In this document: one piece after another, positions 12,263-24,270 of the stretch
How the letters are laid out: the number at the start of each line of letters is the position of its first letter
How positions within the stretch are numbered: position 1 is the stretch's first letter
Assembly (NCBI GenBank): GCA_005406025.1
Contig: BGZK01000481.1
Coordinates: 328,504 to 392,503, forward strand
Source: Eumeta japonica
Lineage: Eukaryota > Arthropoda > Insecta > Lepidoptera > Psychidae
Length of the DNA stretch: 64,000 nucleotides
Direction: 5' to 3'
Notes under the pieces: model-generated
The model's input: only the letters and a program-made list of their open reading frames with translations
What the model was told of the DNA's origin: nothing
Database searches by the model: none
Translations under genes and position numbers: made by a program

Positions 12263-14274
12263 AAAACTAATTTAGGATGTCGAATTATTTTTAGTGCAGT
12301 CCAGAGTTTATAATGATTCCTATGGCTATATTAAAAATAAACAACGAGGCTTTTGTCTGGGAGTCTATCAGCGAAAAATAAAACACGACACTTAGAAGGT
12401 TTCGAGTTACTTCATCGATAAGCGCCTTAGTGCCGTCGATTCAATGAGCTTCAACAAAACGGGATAGGGTTTGATGTTTAAAAGCTCGCCTTTTATTTAT
12501 GAATTTTACAGATGTAGTGATGATATTTAAGGTTTATATCTGTAGATATTATTTTTGTGTGTTCACAGAATATAAATATAATATAGTAATAAAAATATTT
12601 TATAGATATCATCCTGTACATAGCACGAAAATCTGTACATATTTTTTAGGTTATTTGAAATTAAAATAAATGCAAAGTATATAATTGCTTAATGTTATTT
12701 ATTGTTTCTGATAAAATTGTATCTTACATTCTAATTGTACGAATGAACCTCAAAAATTCATTTCATTATTATTTTAAAATGAGCTCTATAAAACACTGGA
12801 TTATTTCACACTGTCTAGGAACATTACGGTGCTATATAACTTCATGCACTTAATTTACCAGCAGAATTTTTGACAAGGGTGCGCTATAACGTAAAAATGA
12901 AAATAAATTTATTCACACTAAGGGTAATAAGGTTTTGTGAAATTGGTTCATAATATTAAACATTGTTTTTTAGGTTTTACATGAATATGTGACTTGCTAG
13001 AATGTTACCCTAATTAAATTTATCTAATTATTTTAGAAGAAAATACTTTAAATGGTTCTAGAATAGTTATCTACACCATTCTCGTAAGCTCGCTTGAAAG
13101 ACCTGTGAGCTAACTCACTGTACAATTAAAGTCTCCATCCACGCTTTTACGTTTACGAAAGCCTTAGAAACATTGTCAAATATCACATTAACAAAGGCTT
13201 TTATAAACTATAACTAAACCCTTACCTTTTCAAAAATTTTTATTTAATTGACTGAAGACTACGTGTTAATGTTTGTATACTTAATGACTTATAATAACGT
13301 ATAACTTTTTCAAATACAAAAAATTGTGGGTATTCTTTTCTGATTTGAAAAGCATCAGGGCAAACATTGCGAAAGGCGAATTTCTTTCAAGAAATTATTA
13401 TAACCAGTCAATCTTCTCCTGTCTAATATAAGTATGTATCGTGGGATCTTCCTAAGTAACGGGTAAGATGCGATTTTTTGTTCAGAGAAGTGATTTGTGA
13501 AATCTGGAATACCGGTTATCATCGGTGGCACGTATCTATGGTGGTTCTAAGATCCTTTTTTTTCATCCCCGTAAGAGTGGATGTCCGATATCTGGATACG
13601 CAGACGGCGGTTTAGAAGTGCACAGTGTTCCATTGCTGAGGCAGCTTCAGCCCGCAACATTTATTCTTTCTTTATTTATTCTAATATATTTGCCTGCACT
13701 GCCTATTGCCGAGATTTCATCACAGATGAAAAACCAAGAACAAATATAGGTGGGAAGTGATTCCAGTTCAATATTCGAAATCGCGTACCTAACTTAATCT
13801 CTTTGTACAGCATTTGATTGTGAACATCATTAAATTTAATTACATATCTTTTTTCGGCACTTGCTGTCGGTTGGCGCCCATTAATTACACTGTAATTATG
13901 TACAATGTTTATCATATGTCTCAATTGATAAAACAGGTAATTGAAACCTAAGTTAAATCCTATTATACGTCAGAGGTCACATAAAAAACAACCATACGCC
14001 CTGAACCTCATGTCTCATTGAACATTAATTAAATATTCTGTATTGTATCTTTAGGCTTTTATTTACTTATATTGACAATCTAACTAATAAAAAATAAAGC
14101 TATACATAAGTTATAGAAAACACATACACACGTGCCAAAAAACAGATAGACAGACAGTAGCCCATTATTTACGCAATCACATCTATTTACTGTCGGTACA
14201 CAAATTTTCATCAAGATCAGTGAAACCTTTTTTTAGAAAGATGAATACTAGAGCACAAAAAGGATATATTTACA
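12263..14274. other. Non-coding stretch
   Basis: No supported gene. The open frame at 13525-13749 begins in a slightly GC-raised patch but has no recognisable motif. The rest is AT-rich with frequent stops. Confidence 0.55.
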
Positions 14275-14433
14275 TTGCGGTGGTTTGGTCATGTGGAAGA
14301 GATGCATGAAAGTAGACTGACAAAACAAGCCCGCAGAGCGAACGTGTGTGATAGAAAGGTCGGCAAGGGTTTCTCTAGAAAATTCTATCATCGTACCATA
14401 TGGAAGAGTGTAGTCTCCGCCTACCCTTCTCGG
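14275..14433 (+). mobile_element. ORF2 C-terminal fragment of the RWFGHVERM-tail LINE
   Basis: The translation reads RWFGHVEEMHESRLTKQARR, then ANVCDRKVGKGFSRKFY, then RTIWKSVVSAYPSRK. In relatives, the middle and last blocks are separated by several dozen residues that are absent here, so there is an internal deletion at about 14390. A (GT)n tract begins directly after the fragment. This is the plus-strand member of a family with minus-strand copies at 12.1 and 26 kb. Confidence 0.82.
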
Positions 14434-14436
14434 AAA

Positions 14437-14480
14437 TGTGTGTGTATGTACGTGTGCGTGTGCGTGTGCGTGTGTGTATA
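14437..14480. repeat. (GT)n microsatellite with interruptions
   Basis: TGTG units with GTAC, GC and TA interruptions, immediately downstream of the LINE fragment. Open frames crossing it encode only Cys/Val runs and are artefacts. Confidence 0.9.
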
Positions 14481-15224
14481 TTCATGGCTATTAAAGCATT
14501 GACATGTAATCGGTCTTTTTGTTGTATATTTCGTAATTTAGACAACTCTGAAATTTTCAATGTTTAATTCCAAATTCTACTTGCCTAATTTTTAGTGGTT
14601 AAAGAATCTAAATAATTTCGATACAATTCCAACTGATAAGAGCACGTAAGATGAGACTTTAGGGCAATGGCGAATCCCCTTTAAAACACAACAATTACAT
14701 TTTCCAGTGGAATGCCTGTTAGAGCAGCATTGAATAGCTGTTTGTTTATTTACGAGATTGCTCGACAAGAGCAAGTGAAGCGCCCACATCGTTTATTTGA
14801 CAATGAGTATTCTATAATGCATAAACTGCATATATTATGATGACCTCGATTTGATGAAGCTGCTATCGACTGAGAACCTCTAATCGTATTTGCTACAAAC
14901 GTAAAATGATGGTGAATTTGAATGGTGCACCTTAGAAAGGAATTACGTATTATTAGCTACATGAGAAAAAATTGTAAAATTTCGTGTTAGTTAATTTTTA
15001 CAGCGCTACAGTAGACATCCGTTCACCTAATATTTATAACTGTTCGATTAGAGTTAACAATAATAGATTAAATGCGATTAATAATTATAAATTGTAATTT
15101 TAAACGAATTGAAAAAGGAACCTTTAAATTTTTTTGATCTGACGTACGTCTCAATTGATATTTAAATAGGATAGAGACGAAATCTATAATTGTAAATTAA
15201 ATAAAAAAAAGATCAATTACGAGT

Positions 15225-15540
15225 TGTATTTCGTCCACGAAGGGTTCCGTACAATACTTAATAATACATACTATTTGCAAAATAGTTTAGTGAAATGAAA
15301 ATCATTGAAAAAAAAATGTTTCTGGGGAATGGGGAACATTCCCCAGAATCCCCATTCTAGAATCCACATCCTTTAGTTTCTAACTTTTTTTGATTTTCAT
15401 TATTTTTTGTTATAGTGGCGGCGTACTTTAAAAAAATACAGCCCTGTGGTAAACGAATGGACAGCGAAGGCTTAGCAATAGAGTCCCTTTGGCACTTTTG
15501 TTTACGGAACCCTAATAAACGTCTGATATTTTAATTATAA
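15225..15540 (+). repeat. Interspersed repeat with GGTTCCGTA core and inverted end
   Basis: AGGGTTCCGTAC at 15241-15252 is answered by the inverted TTTACGGAACCCT at 15501-15513, so the two ends face each other. Related GGTTCCGTA-type sequence recurs at about 17018, 25525, 26485, 35100, 50155, 53108, 59312 and, on minus, 60735. The family is not named here. At the right edge AATAAACGTCTGAT is repeated directly (about 15514 and 15540). Confidence 0.6.
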
Positions 15541-16179
15541 TAAACGTCTGATGTTATAGTAGAAATATGCATACAAAGTATATTGTTTATATATTTCGAC
15601 TAGTTTGTCAATTTCTGAATAATTAAACATAATTTCATTCGATAACACACTTCATAATCTACGAGGATAAAAATGAAATAAAAAAAAGGAATAGCCGTTC
15701 TTTTTTCTGAATCATGACTAGGTATATTAACATAGTCACGTAGTGACATCTGTTGTTGAGTAGCTAATATTTATAGACAAAAATTTCAGCCTATTATCAC
15801 AACCAAGTAAATGAGGTAGGGCAATTCTTTTTGTAGCTAATATCATTGTCAATATATAGTTTATATTTCAATTACACTGAAATTCTGTTACCTTGATATT
15901 CTATAAGATAGTGCAAACTATAAACGAATTTTCTGAGAGGTGACACTTAACCGGATAAACCTTAAAACTAAAACTTAAACCGAATATCAATTTTCATCGA
16001 AATCGTTGGAGCTTCTCCGGGAAAATCTATCGATTTTAATTAAAATTCTACAAAAATCGTTAGCTCAGAACATTGCTTACTAGAACTTGACTATAACTTG
16101 AACTTGACGTTGCAGAAAATGCCGATATAGGAGTAATATTAAGGTATAGTATATTTAATAAAGTATACAAAGCACGGAA

Positions 16180-16470
16180 AAGGTTCATACCTCTTGCCCG
16201 ACCCCTTCGCCCCCCACCCTCCGGCAAATAGTGAACGAAATAAAGTTCCCGGGGAGCGGGAGTAAAAAACGGCCATTAAAATCATATTACTCATTCATGA
16301 ACTTTCCCTCGGCGGGGACGACACTCCCGAAGAAAAATACCGGGCAAACTTTGCTTAACCGTTAAATGTGGCTTGTTAATTTTAACATTGAAAAAATGTT
16401 ATTTTAGGACGGCCGGCCGTTACGAATTAAGGACGTAATTAGGGTTAAACTTTACAACTTCATTTTATTT
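16180..16470. promoter_or_regulatory. GC-raised island, candidate conserved non-coding element
   Basis: A sharp GC rise without an open frame. It contains GACGGCCGGCCGT, a CCCGGGGAGCGGGAG block and CCCTCGGCGGGGACGACAC. It has no transposon motif and is bounded by AT-rich sequence on both sides. Regulatory function is inference only. Confidence 0.3.
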
Positions 16471-16634
16471 GAGGGGGTGTTTAGGTGGCACTTAATGAGT
16501 ATAGCGACTCGCTGTGTCCTTGTATCTCTTTATTACGGAATAAGTCTACCTTATTTTTTTCTCTGCGTTTTCGTCTCTTAACTCATAGGAAATTATTCAT
16601 TGGATGGATTTCGCCGACAATTTCACGAATTTTA

Positions 16635-16676
16635 ACGTCCGAATTATCAAGAATCCTTTCTTGATAATTCGGACGT
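16635..16676. repeat. Perfect 42-bp palindrome with 19-bp arms
   Basis: ACGTCCGAATTATCAAGAA (16635-16653) and its exact reverse complement (16658-16676) flank a TCCT loop. No transposon motif flanks it. Confidence 0.92.
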
Positions 16677-16795
16677 ATAATAAATATTATAGTGCATAAA
16701 TTAAGATGGGTTATTGTGTTAGGTTTAGATCCATCTGCTATTGAGGCACACTCTCCTATACAATTTTATTTTAGATTAAGGGCTTTGGACTAAAA

Positions 16796-16970
16796 GCCTT
16801 CAAGTTGGCCTAGTGAGAGTCGAGGGCTACTAGCGACATTTGTCACCAATGTAATAACAACAACCTGGCGTGGCGAATCTCCGAGGCGTGGAGTGTCTGG
16901 TATAAATTGACTGAGGTTAATTTATTAGTTGATTCACCTGTGATCAAGTTCGAATCCACTAGTTAGAAGG
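16796..16970 (+). repeat. Possible SINE remnant with tRNA-like promoter boxes
   Basis: TTGGCCTAGTGAGAGTCGAGG near 16803 resembles the A box and leader of lepidopteran tRNA-derived SINEs. AGTTCGAATCCACT near 16946-16960 resembles a B box. The two are about 140 bp apart, too far for one promoter, so this is either an interrupted copy or two partial copies. Confidence 0.35.
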
Positions 16971-17017
16971 CGATGCACTTAACTATTGAATACGATAAAT
17001 GCAGATCTCTATTTTCA

Positions 17018-17100
17018 TAGGGTTCCGTATCTTCAAAAGAAAAAAACAGAAGCCTTGTAAGATCACTCTGGTGTCCGTCCGTCTGTTTGTCTGTCATAGG
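17018..17100 (+). repeat. Interspersed repeat, GGTTCCGTA family
   Basis: GGGTTCCGTATCTTC is followed by an A-rich run, CTTGTAAGATCACTCTGGTG, and a TCCGTCCGTCTGTTTGTCTG tract. The same arrangement of first-core and TCCGTC/TGTCTG tract is seen near 53108 and 59312. Confidence 0.65.
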
Positions 17101-17829
17101 TTTTATTGAAATGTGTATGACATGGGAACATAAATTATAAAAAAATACGGATTAGCCTTAATGACAATATCATATTTCGTCAATCAACGATTATAAAATG
17201 TAAAAGAATTAATAAATAGAGTCCCATTTTAGTCCAAAGTAAAAGAGTTTTAATTGACAAATTCTAATGGGGCTAATTCAAATATATAAAAAATACGATA
17301 TATTTATTATTACTGTCGGTGTAGTGATCTTTTTTGTACGCCCACGGAGCGTGGTGACCACGGCCTTCTTATACTTTTTGCCAGGTTCAATTTTTCTCAA
17401 TCGTACGTCTCTCACGATGGTAGATAAGGGTTATATTTCATTAATTTAACGCAGTTCTATTGTTATTTTATTTCTTATTACTATTTTCTCTCTTTTTTTC
17501 TTGTCTTTTTTTTATCTAACTCTTTTATTATGCTGTCACATTATACTTATTCTAATTATTTCTTCTTCATTACATTTCTTATAACTAATTTCATGCTCTT
17601 TACTTATACCTCTATTAATTTTAATAGATATTTCCAATATATAGTCAATTTATTTCTCGTTTTTAGTGCTAATTTTGCACTACCACCCTAGGCTTGTAAA
17701 TTTCTACTACATTTCTAAATAACATTCTATTTATTACTTTTTTATACACTTTAAGTATTTCTTCATATTACGTTCCTGTTTCATTCCCATTTCATATTTA
17801 TTATCTTTCTATGCATTTTTGTTCAACTT

Positions 17830-18500
17830 CTCGCAATGTTCCATAACAATGCCGCAGAACTTTTCTCTCTTGGTTATATCTTCCAAAATTTCTGGGAAGT
17901 GTCACCTCGCATCTATCGCCATTTTCAACGCCACACGCTCCCGACGGAACGTATTGCAGTCCTCATCAAGAACGTGCAGCACATCCTGGATTTTGGCGGG
18001 GTCACAGACGCAGTTAGGTTAGTCCCGCAGTTTAAATCTAAACAGGTACTGCGCGACACACCGTGGCCCATTAGGAGTTATGCCACTTGAGACGTTATTT
18101 TGTTCTGTCGGAAGAGCCTTCATGCTTTTTCTACGCGGGGATAGAAGCATTTGATCATCTCATCCGTTTTCCAAAGGGTAACGTTGTTACCAATTTTCCA
18201 GGCTGGTCGGTCTAACCACCTCTTAACCTGCGTGCGACCGTTGAAACCTGTCGTAATCTGTTGCTGTCTTCTTGGTGAGGGCAGCACGCCTGGCATCATC
18301 GTCTGCATGTTCTTATCCTCCGATTCCGCCATGCGCTCTAATCCAAAATAGGTGCACAGCCCTGTCTTTCGCAACGATCCAGGAGTGGTCACGTCTAGCT
18401 TTGTGAGCCATAGGGTGACAGGATTTTGGGTCAGTGAATACCTCCAGGGAAAACCTGTTATCACTAAATATGTTGACCAGCCCGTCGTTGCTATTTTTCA
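17830..18500 (-). pseudogene. R1-clade RNase H and C-terminal domain relic
   Basis: Minus-strand reading gives RFSLEVFTDPKS and HPMAHKARRDHSWIVAKDRA, then VHLFWIRAHGGIGG (18313-18450), matching the RNase H end of R1/TRAS-type ORF2. After frame changes follow EMIKCFYPRVEKA (near 18125), VAQYLFRFKLRD (near 18030) and CVCDPAKIQDVLHVL plus FRRERVAL (about 17930-18010), the C-terminal Cys-His region. A 61-residue frame just upstream (18600-18785), which contains VLEIGYESVENLG, could not be assigned and may be linker or foreign sequence. Confidence 0.78.
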
Positions 18501-18899
18501 CCCTCCGTGTCACCCTTTGCAGCACACCATCTCCACCTGGAAGACCGTGCAGAAGAGGTCTAGTTAGAGCGTCGAGTACCAAGTCTCCTCTCCGTCCTGT
18601 CATCCCGTCAAGGCCGCATCGACTTTGCCTTCTATGCGGCTATCATTAGTATGGTTGTGTGAGCCGATCATGGCGAGACGGTCCATGGTTTGGGATCCCA
18701 GATTCTCGACGCTCTCATACCCAATCTCGAGCACGTGTGTAAGATGAGGCAAGTCGCCGAAATACATCGAGGTTCCGGTTGCCAAAAGTGTCTCCCAAAT
18801 CTTTTCTGCGCTTCACCTTGTATAACTAGGCTCCTTTTCTCACTCTAATATAGAGAAAAAGTCTAATTCGGGACTCCACTAGGGGAGTTTCAGTCTGTG

Positions 18900-19795
18900 C
18901 TCCGTGCTTCTGGGCTGGGCAGCATAGCAGTGTCGAAAGCTTGTCAGATGTACCTGGTGTAGGTCTCGTCGAATTGGTCGCACGAGCCCACAGATTCCAC
19001 CATCTCGACGGTCAGAGCCCGTTTAGTCAGAGCAGCATCCATTGCTGCTCCGAACGCACACCATCGAGTCTTTGCAGTATTGTAAACCAGTGTACCAGAA
19101 GAAGGCCGAGGGCCATTCGTACGGCAAACGTGACCGCGTTATGGTCCGAGGATATTAAGTTTCAGACCACTTGTAATTCCTTCGCTTTATCCAGTAGAGC
19201 AGAGTTGCACGTGGTCACATCCAGCACGCTTCTAAAAAAAACAGTTCCCCCTATATATCTCGAACGTTGGCGTATTGCCTTCGTTCAAGATGTGCAGCTC
19301 TTCAGCATCGAAAAAATCGTAGTGATCGACACTGTGTGCCTTATCGCGTTCACTGCCCCACCACACGCTCCATGCATTGACGTTACCTCCCAGGATTAAT
19401 TTGTCCATTTCGAGTTTTAAGCAAATATACCGCATGCGATCGAGGTACGGGCCTATGGGCTTGTCCCCTTCTAATTACACCGACACAGCGCCAATCCTGC
19501 AGTTTCTGGCTTTTGTTAAAGTAGCTGTGACGTTTTCGTCGATGAAGGTCTGATCCTTCTCGACGTCCACGCCACTGTCCAGGATTATAATGGCGGCTTT
19601 GACGGGTCCCCTTCAAGGAACAGCCTTTTGGACGACTCGGTATCCTGGGTACCATCGCAGCTCGCCAATGTTCCCAACATAGGGTTCTTGGACTCGAGCT
19701 ACCGTGATTTTTCGCCTCTCCATTCAAACGATCAGCTCAGATGTAGCAAGTTTACTTCGCTGTAAATTGGACTGAATGAACCGCAGGGATACGTG
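18900..19795 (-). pseudogene. R1-clade endonuclease domain relic
   Basis: In a working element this domain nicks the target DNA. Reading on minus from about 19795: LRFIQSNLQRSKLATSELI (typical R1 start), VARVQEPYVGNIGELRWYPG, VVQKAVP, VKAAIIILDSGVDVEKDQTF, RMRYICLKLEMDKLILGGNV (GGDVN motif with Asp changed to Asn), NAWSVWWGS, and LHILNEGNTPTFEIYRG. Conserved sequence after the domain, QFDETYTRYI, runs to about 18900. Stops and shifts break it in several places. The Asp-to-Asn change in the GDxN-type motif would damage catalysis even if the frame were open. Confidence 0.82.
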
Positions 19796-21469
19796 GTCAG
19801 TGCTTTCTTTCACGAAAAATCCCCCAGCCGTTTGAGTGCGGTTAAAAGAGTCCAAGGTGCCAGTCACTAAATAAACGCCACTTTAGACCGAGTTATTTCT
19901 TCCCACTTATGACGCAAAATGCACTCCAAGCCCATCGCTCATATGCAGTATCCGGTCTAATTATTTTAACATACAGTTTATATTTTGTTAAGAATACGTT
20001 TCAATCTCTAATTTCAGGTTTCTAAGTCAAAAATTCAGATGTTGATAAGTTAGTAAATATTAATTTATGGTTTACGAGAAACATGTAGGTTTTTCGGACA
20101 TCCTAACAGCTGTTGAAATGAATTTTAAATAAAGCAGGTGTTTGCTTATGATAGATTTTCAACGTATTTAATATTAATCCTCATTCAATAATATTAGTAC
20201 GGGATAGTTATTAATTATTTACTGTCTCTATACATACGAGTCAATCCTGTACGGTCAGCTCCTACGATAGTCCGTAATGAAAGGGCACACGCACTACCGT
20301 GCGAGACAGAGACGCAGTAGACGTCGTAGGGTTAACATATATTACTATTTCTATGTCTAATAAAATGTGATAATATAAATAATCCTATTTTAAAAAGTAA
20401 CTCGCCTATTCCATCACAACAAAACCCTAATTGTGCGATCCTGTCTCGGTTTTAACTGTTTTTTCACTCTAATTCCCTGGCAAGTTCTGATAATACTACA
20501 ATATAAAAATAATTTATACATAATAATATTTACACTATAATATTATTGTAATTATAATAATAAAAAATATTTATAAAAATGTGAAAGTATAGAAGTTTGA
20601 GTGTTATATATATTTTTTTAGTTAAATCCATTTTTAATTAAAATTCGCTGAAAAACAATTTATGTCGTACAATAAATTATAATTCGCTTTTCTCACGGCT
20701 TCGCCTGTGTGAAAGTAAGGTAGATGCTTTCTTTATATCCATCTGTTGGTCCGGATAATAATGTAATGGCGTGAGCGGCACCGGCACCGAAATGAGGAAG
20801 GGATCCAAACTCTTCATTAATCGTTTTAGTGTATTAGTGTTTCTTTGTCATAGTAACTTATTCCCAAAAGCTTTTTTCACTTTTAAATGAGAAGCATTTT
20901 AAATGTTTCAAATTAATATATATAAAGTAACGGCACTGAGTTCTCGATATAGCTATACCTTGACCAAATCAAATGGTGCAGTATACTATTGAAAATTTTC
21001 ATATAATCTACCTATACACACATAATCTGGTCTTATTGAAAGGTATGGTTATAAGTGATCGTGCCTTTTCCCATTTCGTCGAAGGAGAGTGTTACATTGT
21101 GATATGCAAGAGATTTATTGTACATATATTCCAGAACATTCTAATATACAGAACATAAAATAATGTTTACGGGATCGTCAAATTCAATAAAAATATATAT
21201 CCCTAAATTGGGTGTTGGAGTTTTATTTCATATTGTAAGTCGTATATCCGACTAAAAAATCCCATCTAGAATATGAAACTTACTACGAAAAAGTATATTA
21301 GATATTGAAAAATACTTTCTTGAAAGTAATCTTAAACACCCATAAAACAGAACAGACACTTGAGCGAGGCGAAAATCATAAATATTTCGCGAGATATCTC
21401 GGCTCGAACAATACCCGTCCATTGTGCAAGCACAGACCATAAAATCTACAGAGATGGGATAAAACTATT

Positions 21470-21760
21470 AACGGAATGCCGCCTCTAGTTCTTATTTTCC
21501 ATGGCAGGTCTCCATTATTTCGGCATCGGGGGGGGAAAGCATCTCAAAGATTATTCGCTATAGGCGATTGTCTGAATACGCTTATGAAATATTAAACGGA
21601 GTCAGTTTTTCGGCACAATGCCCCGGCTCGTGCACAAAAGGTGAAATATTGTACGGGAAAATAATGTAAGTGAAAGAGAAGGCCGGCGTACGAAAGACAA
21701 CCGGGGGATTCTATTATTTGTTTTAATTAATCCGTTTTCAAAATCGATCGATTTTATCGA
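21470..21760. promoter_or_regulatory. GC-raised island, candidate conserved non-coding element
   Basis: GC rises in a local block (a G9 run near 21528, CCCCGGCTCGTGCAC near 21620, GGCCGGCGTACG near 21681). There is no open frame or transposon motif. Function is inference. Confidence 0.25.
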
Positions 21761-24034
21761 ACGAATACAAAAAAAATTAATATGTCACATTATACAAAAC
21801 GATTTTATTGGTTGTAGATCTTGGGAATTGAGGCCATAGAGGCCATTGAGGTCGCTTTGTTTTTTTTTAATTTCATTTCATTTCTAAATATCTTTGCTAA
21901 AACCGATCTTGAGATTTAGAATTGAATACTTTTCAACTTTTCAAATTCTTTCCGAGCGTTAGAAGAAAATTATGAAAGTGAAATTTTAGTATGGCACAAA
22001 ACGCACGCGTTTTCTAAATATTTTTTTTATGTCATGAAGTTAATCATTAAATAAAGTGAGAGGGGTACATCTAGATTGAAATAGATATTACTACCTTCAA
22101 TCGCAAATCACAGACTGCAGACATAGTGAAATGAGATGAAATGAAATTCTTCATTTTGCACCTAGACCCATAAAATAGTAAGAATTGGGAGCGAGGTAAA
22201 GCCAGATTCGCAACGTTCATATCACAAATTTTATGAAGATACGCGGGTGGGCGCCGGGCGGCGAAGAATTGCAAAATTTTATATCTATAAGATAGAATAT
22301 TGTATATCGTGTACTGTTAATAACCTTAGTGTACTGTTACTAACCTTATAGCATCATATATGCTCATATATATTTCATATAAAAGTGATCAATGGTTAAT
22401 GATGTGATTTATCGAAAAATCAATAATCTGGAAATCGATTTGGCCAAGAGCCACTCATACCCTAATTATTTAGAAAACAGTTTTCTTTATTCCCATAAAA
22501 AAACACATTTTCCTGAGTATTTAAAGAACTTATCTCGTAAAAAAGTGTAAAAGTTGTAGTTTTTATGGAAGCGAAAGTTTGAAAGTTTTCATAGCGATAA
22601 TCGATGAAGTTTTTATAGTTTCGATAAATTCTATTATAGAAAATATAAAATAAGATTGATTTTGTTGCCAATTTTGCTAAGATTCTATATAATTTGAAAA
22701 GTTGAAGCAAGGCGATATTTAGTTAAACAAAAGTTTTGTATTTATAAAACAAATCGCATAAAGGACTTAGGTCTAGGCTAATGGTTAGATTTCATTGTTT
22801 AGTATTCATGGATGTATTTTAATCCCGTTAGATTATAACTGCTTCACATTGAGTTTATTTTTTATCTAAATCATTACTAAAAGAAACGTTTTCATCAACC
22901 TAATTAACGTACATATCTAGCAGTCATATGTAAAATAAAAAAAATATAAAAAGTATGGAGCAGTATAATATGTGAAATTCTTCCTCAGCAAATGGTGCCT
23001 TCGATTTGCTTCAGTGTTTAGTTTTTTGAACTCCGTAAGTGATAGTTTGACAAAGTCAGAAAATCACAAAGTTAATATGAAAAAAAAAACACTGAAAGAC
23101 ATAAAATGTTAGTGACTAGCATTTTATTGTGGTTTTGCTTTCTTGGACATATAATAAATTCTTACATGTTTTGTACGTTTTTACACATGCTTAGTTAATG
23201 CGGAAATTTGTATTCTGCGTGGTCCGTCATATACAAAGTTGGTTAATACAATTATGTTTTTGGTCTAGTTTTTTTGCAACTTTCTTTTTAAGACCAAACT
23301 TTGACCATTCATTTCAGTAAACATTCCTTTGGATTCACAGTTTCAGAACTTTAATATACTCACGATACTGCCTGACAATGATTTTGAAATTTTGTGATAT
23401 AACTATATTTTGGTTATTTTTGAACATATTTTGAACTCTCTTACGATACCAACGAAAGATGTTATTGTATTCTAATGTCTATGACAAATTTTGGTTACAA
23501 TACTTATAATATAATTTGCGGTCATTATAATTTGTATTTCGATGCAATTTATAAGTTTTCATAAATTTAGAATACAAACGTACATTCATATAATTATGGC
23601 ACTGTGAAACACCTGTGAGTGGCGGAGGATCACTAGTTAAGATCACATTTGTCCTGATCCTTAATCTTGTCCAGGGGCGAATTGTAAAATAAGTTTTTAT
23701 ACCGAGTCAAATCAAACCACAGTCGGATATTGTGTCCACATTGACCAGAAGGGTGCGTTAAGAATTCCTCATGCTGGACCTGGAGGATTCGGATGTGGAG
23801 AGCTCTACTAGATCCAAGTTCCATAGTAGCAAACGAACACATTGTAAGAGAGTACGTCTCACTAGTGGGATGATTAAAATCCAGACACAACTATAATAAA
23901 CAAATAACATTGTTATAAAAATATATATTTTAAGATTCTTTGCACTGTATTTGAACGTAGTTAATTGATCAGTTTCTACCTAAAAGCTGTAGGTATCGAA
24001 GCTGTGTCTCATCTTTTCAACGATAACAGTCTAT

Positions 24035-24270
24035 GTAATCTACCGTCGCGTTTTAACCGAGTTCATTGTGTGAAGACGCCGCGCGGCGTCGCGGGCCGGC
24101 GGGCGCCGGGCGGCGCTCCTTTAGAAATTCGATTCCACTCCGGCGCCGCCACCGGCTGGAACAATTTTAAATTGCCGCCTTTAACGCCACAATGGGAGTT
24201 CAGCGGAATGCCTTAGCGCCGTGAAATATCTACGAGTCGACATAAGGCTACGTGCACACCGGAGATATAA
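24035..24270. promoter_or_regulatory. Strongest GC island in the window, candidate regulatory element or exon
   Basis: The block 24075-24200 is far richer in GC than anything nearby (GCGCGGCGTCGCGGGCCGGC, then GGCGCCGCCACCGGC). A plus-strand frame stays open from 23965 to 24216, but its residue content (Arg/Gly/Pro/Ala) follows base composition and no domain is seen. ATTTCATTTCGACATT and a GTGCACACCGGAGATATAAT motif follow at 24255. Either a conserved non-coding element or a GC-rich 5' exon is possible. Confidence 0.3.

Larger units (their letters stand above)
14481..17017. other. Non-coding stretch with a GC-raised island
   Basis: No gene is recognised. It contains an interspersed repeat (15225-15540), a GC-raised island (16180-16470), a perfect palindrome (16635-16676) and a possible SINE remnant (16796-16970), all listed separately. 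Confidence 0.55.
17250..19900 (-). mobile_element. R1-clade LINE relic, reverse transcriptase deleted
   Basis: On the minus strand an R1-type ORF2 can be followed from its endonuclease (19795 down to about 18900) to RNase H and the C-terminal Cys-His region (about 18500 down to 17830). The intervening span is only about 400 bp, far too short for the reverse transcriptase and linker of this clade. The segment is clearly richer in GC than its surroundings. The low-numbered side, TC-rich on plus from 17450 to 17830 and ending near GACCACGCTCCGTGG-like sequence around 17340-17370, is probably the 3' UTR. The 5' end stops near 19900 with no ORF1. Confidence 0.82.

Noticed and set aside
16635..16676. 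MicroRNA precursor
   Set aside because: Stem only 19 bp and perfect with a 4-nt loop; precursors need a longer imperfect stem and larger loop.
16796..16970. Functional tRNA gene
   Set aside because: A-box-like and B-box-like sequences are about 140 bp apart with no cloverleaf.
18151..18649. Several plus-strand frames in the GC-richer 18-19.4 kb block
   Set aside because: They are antisense to the R1-clade ORF2, whose motifs are on minus.
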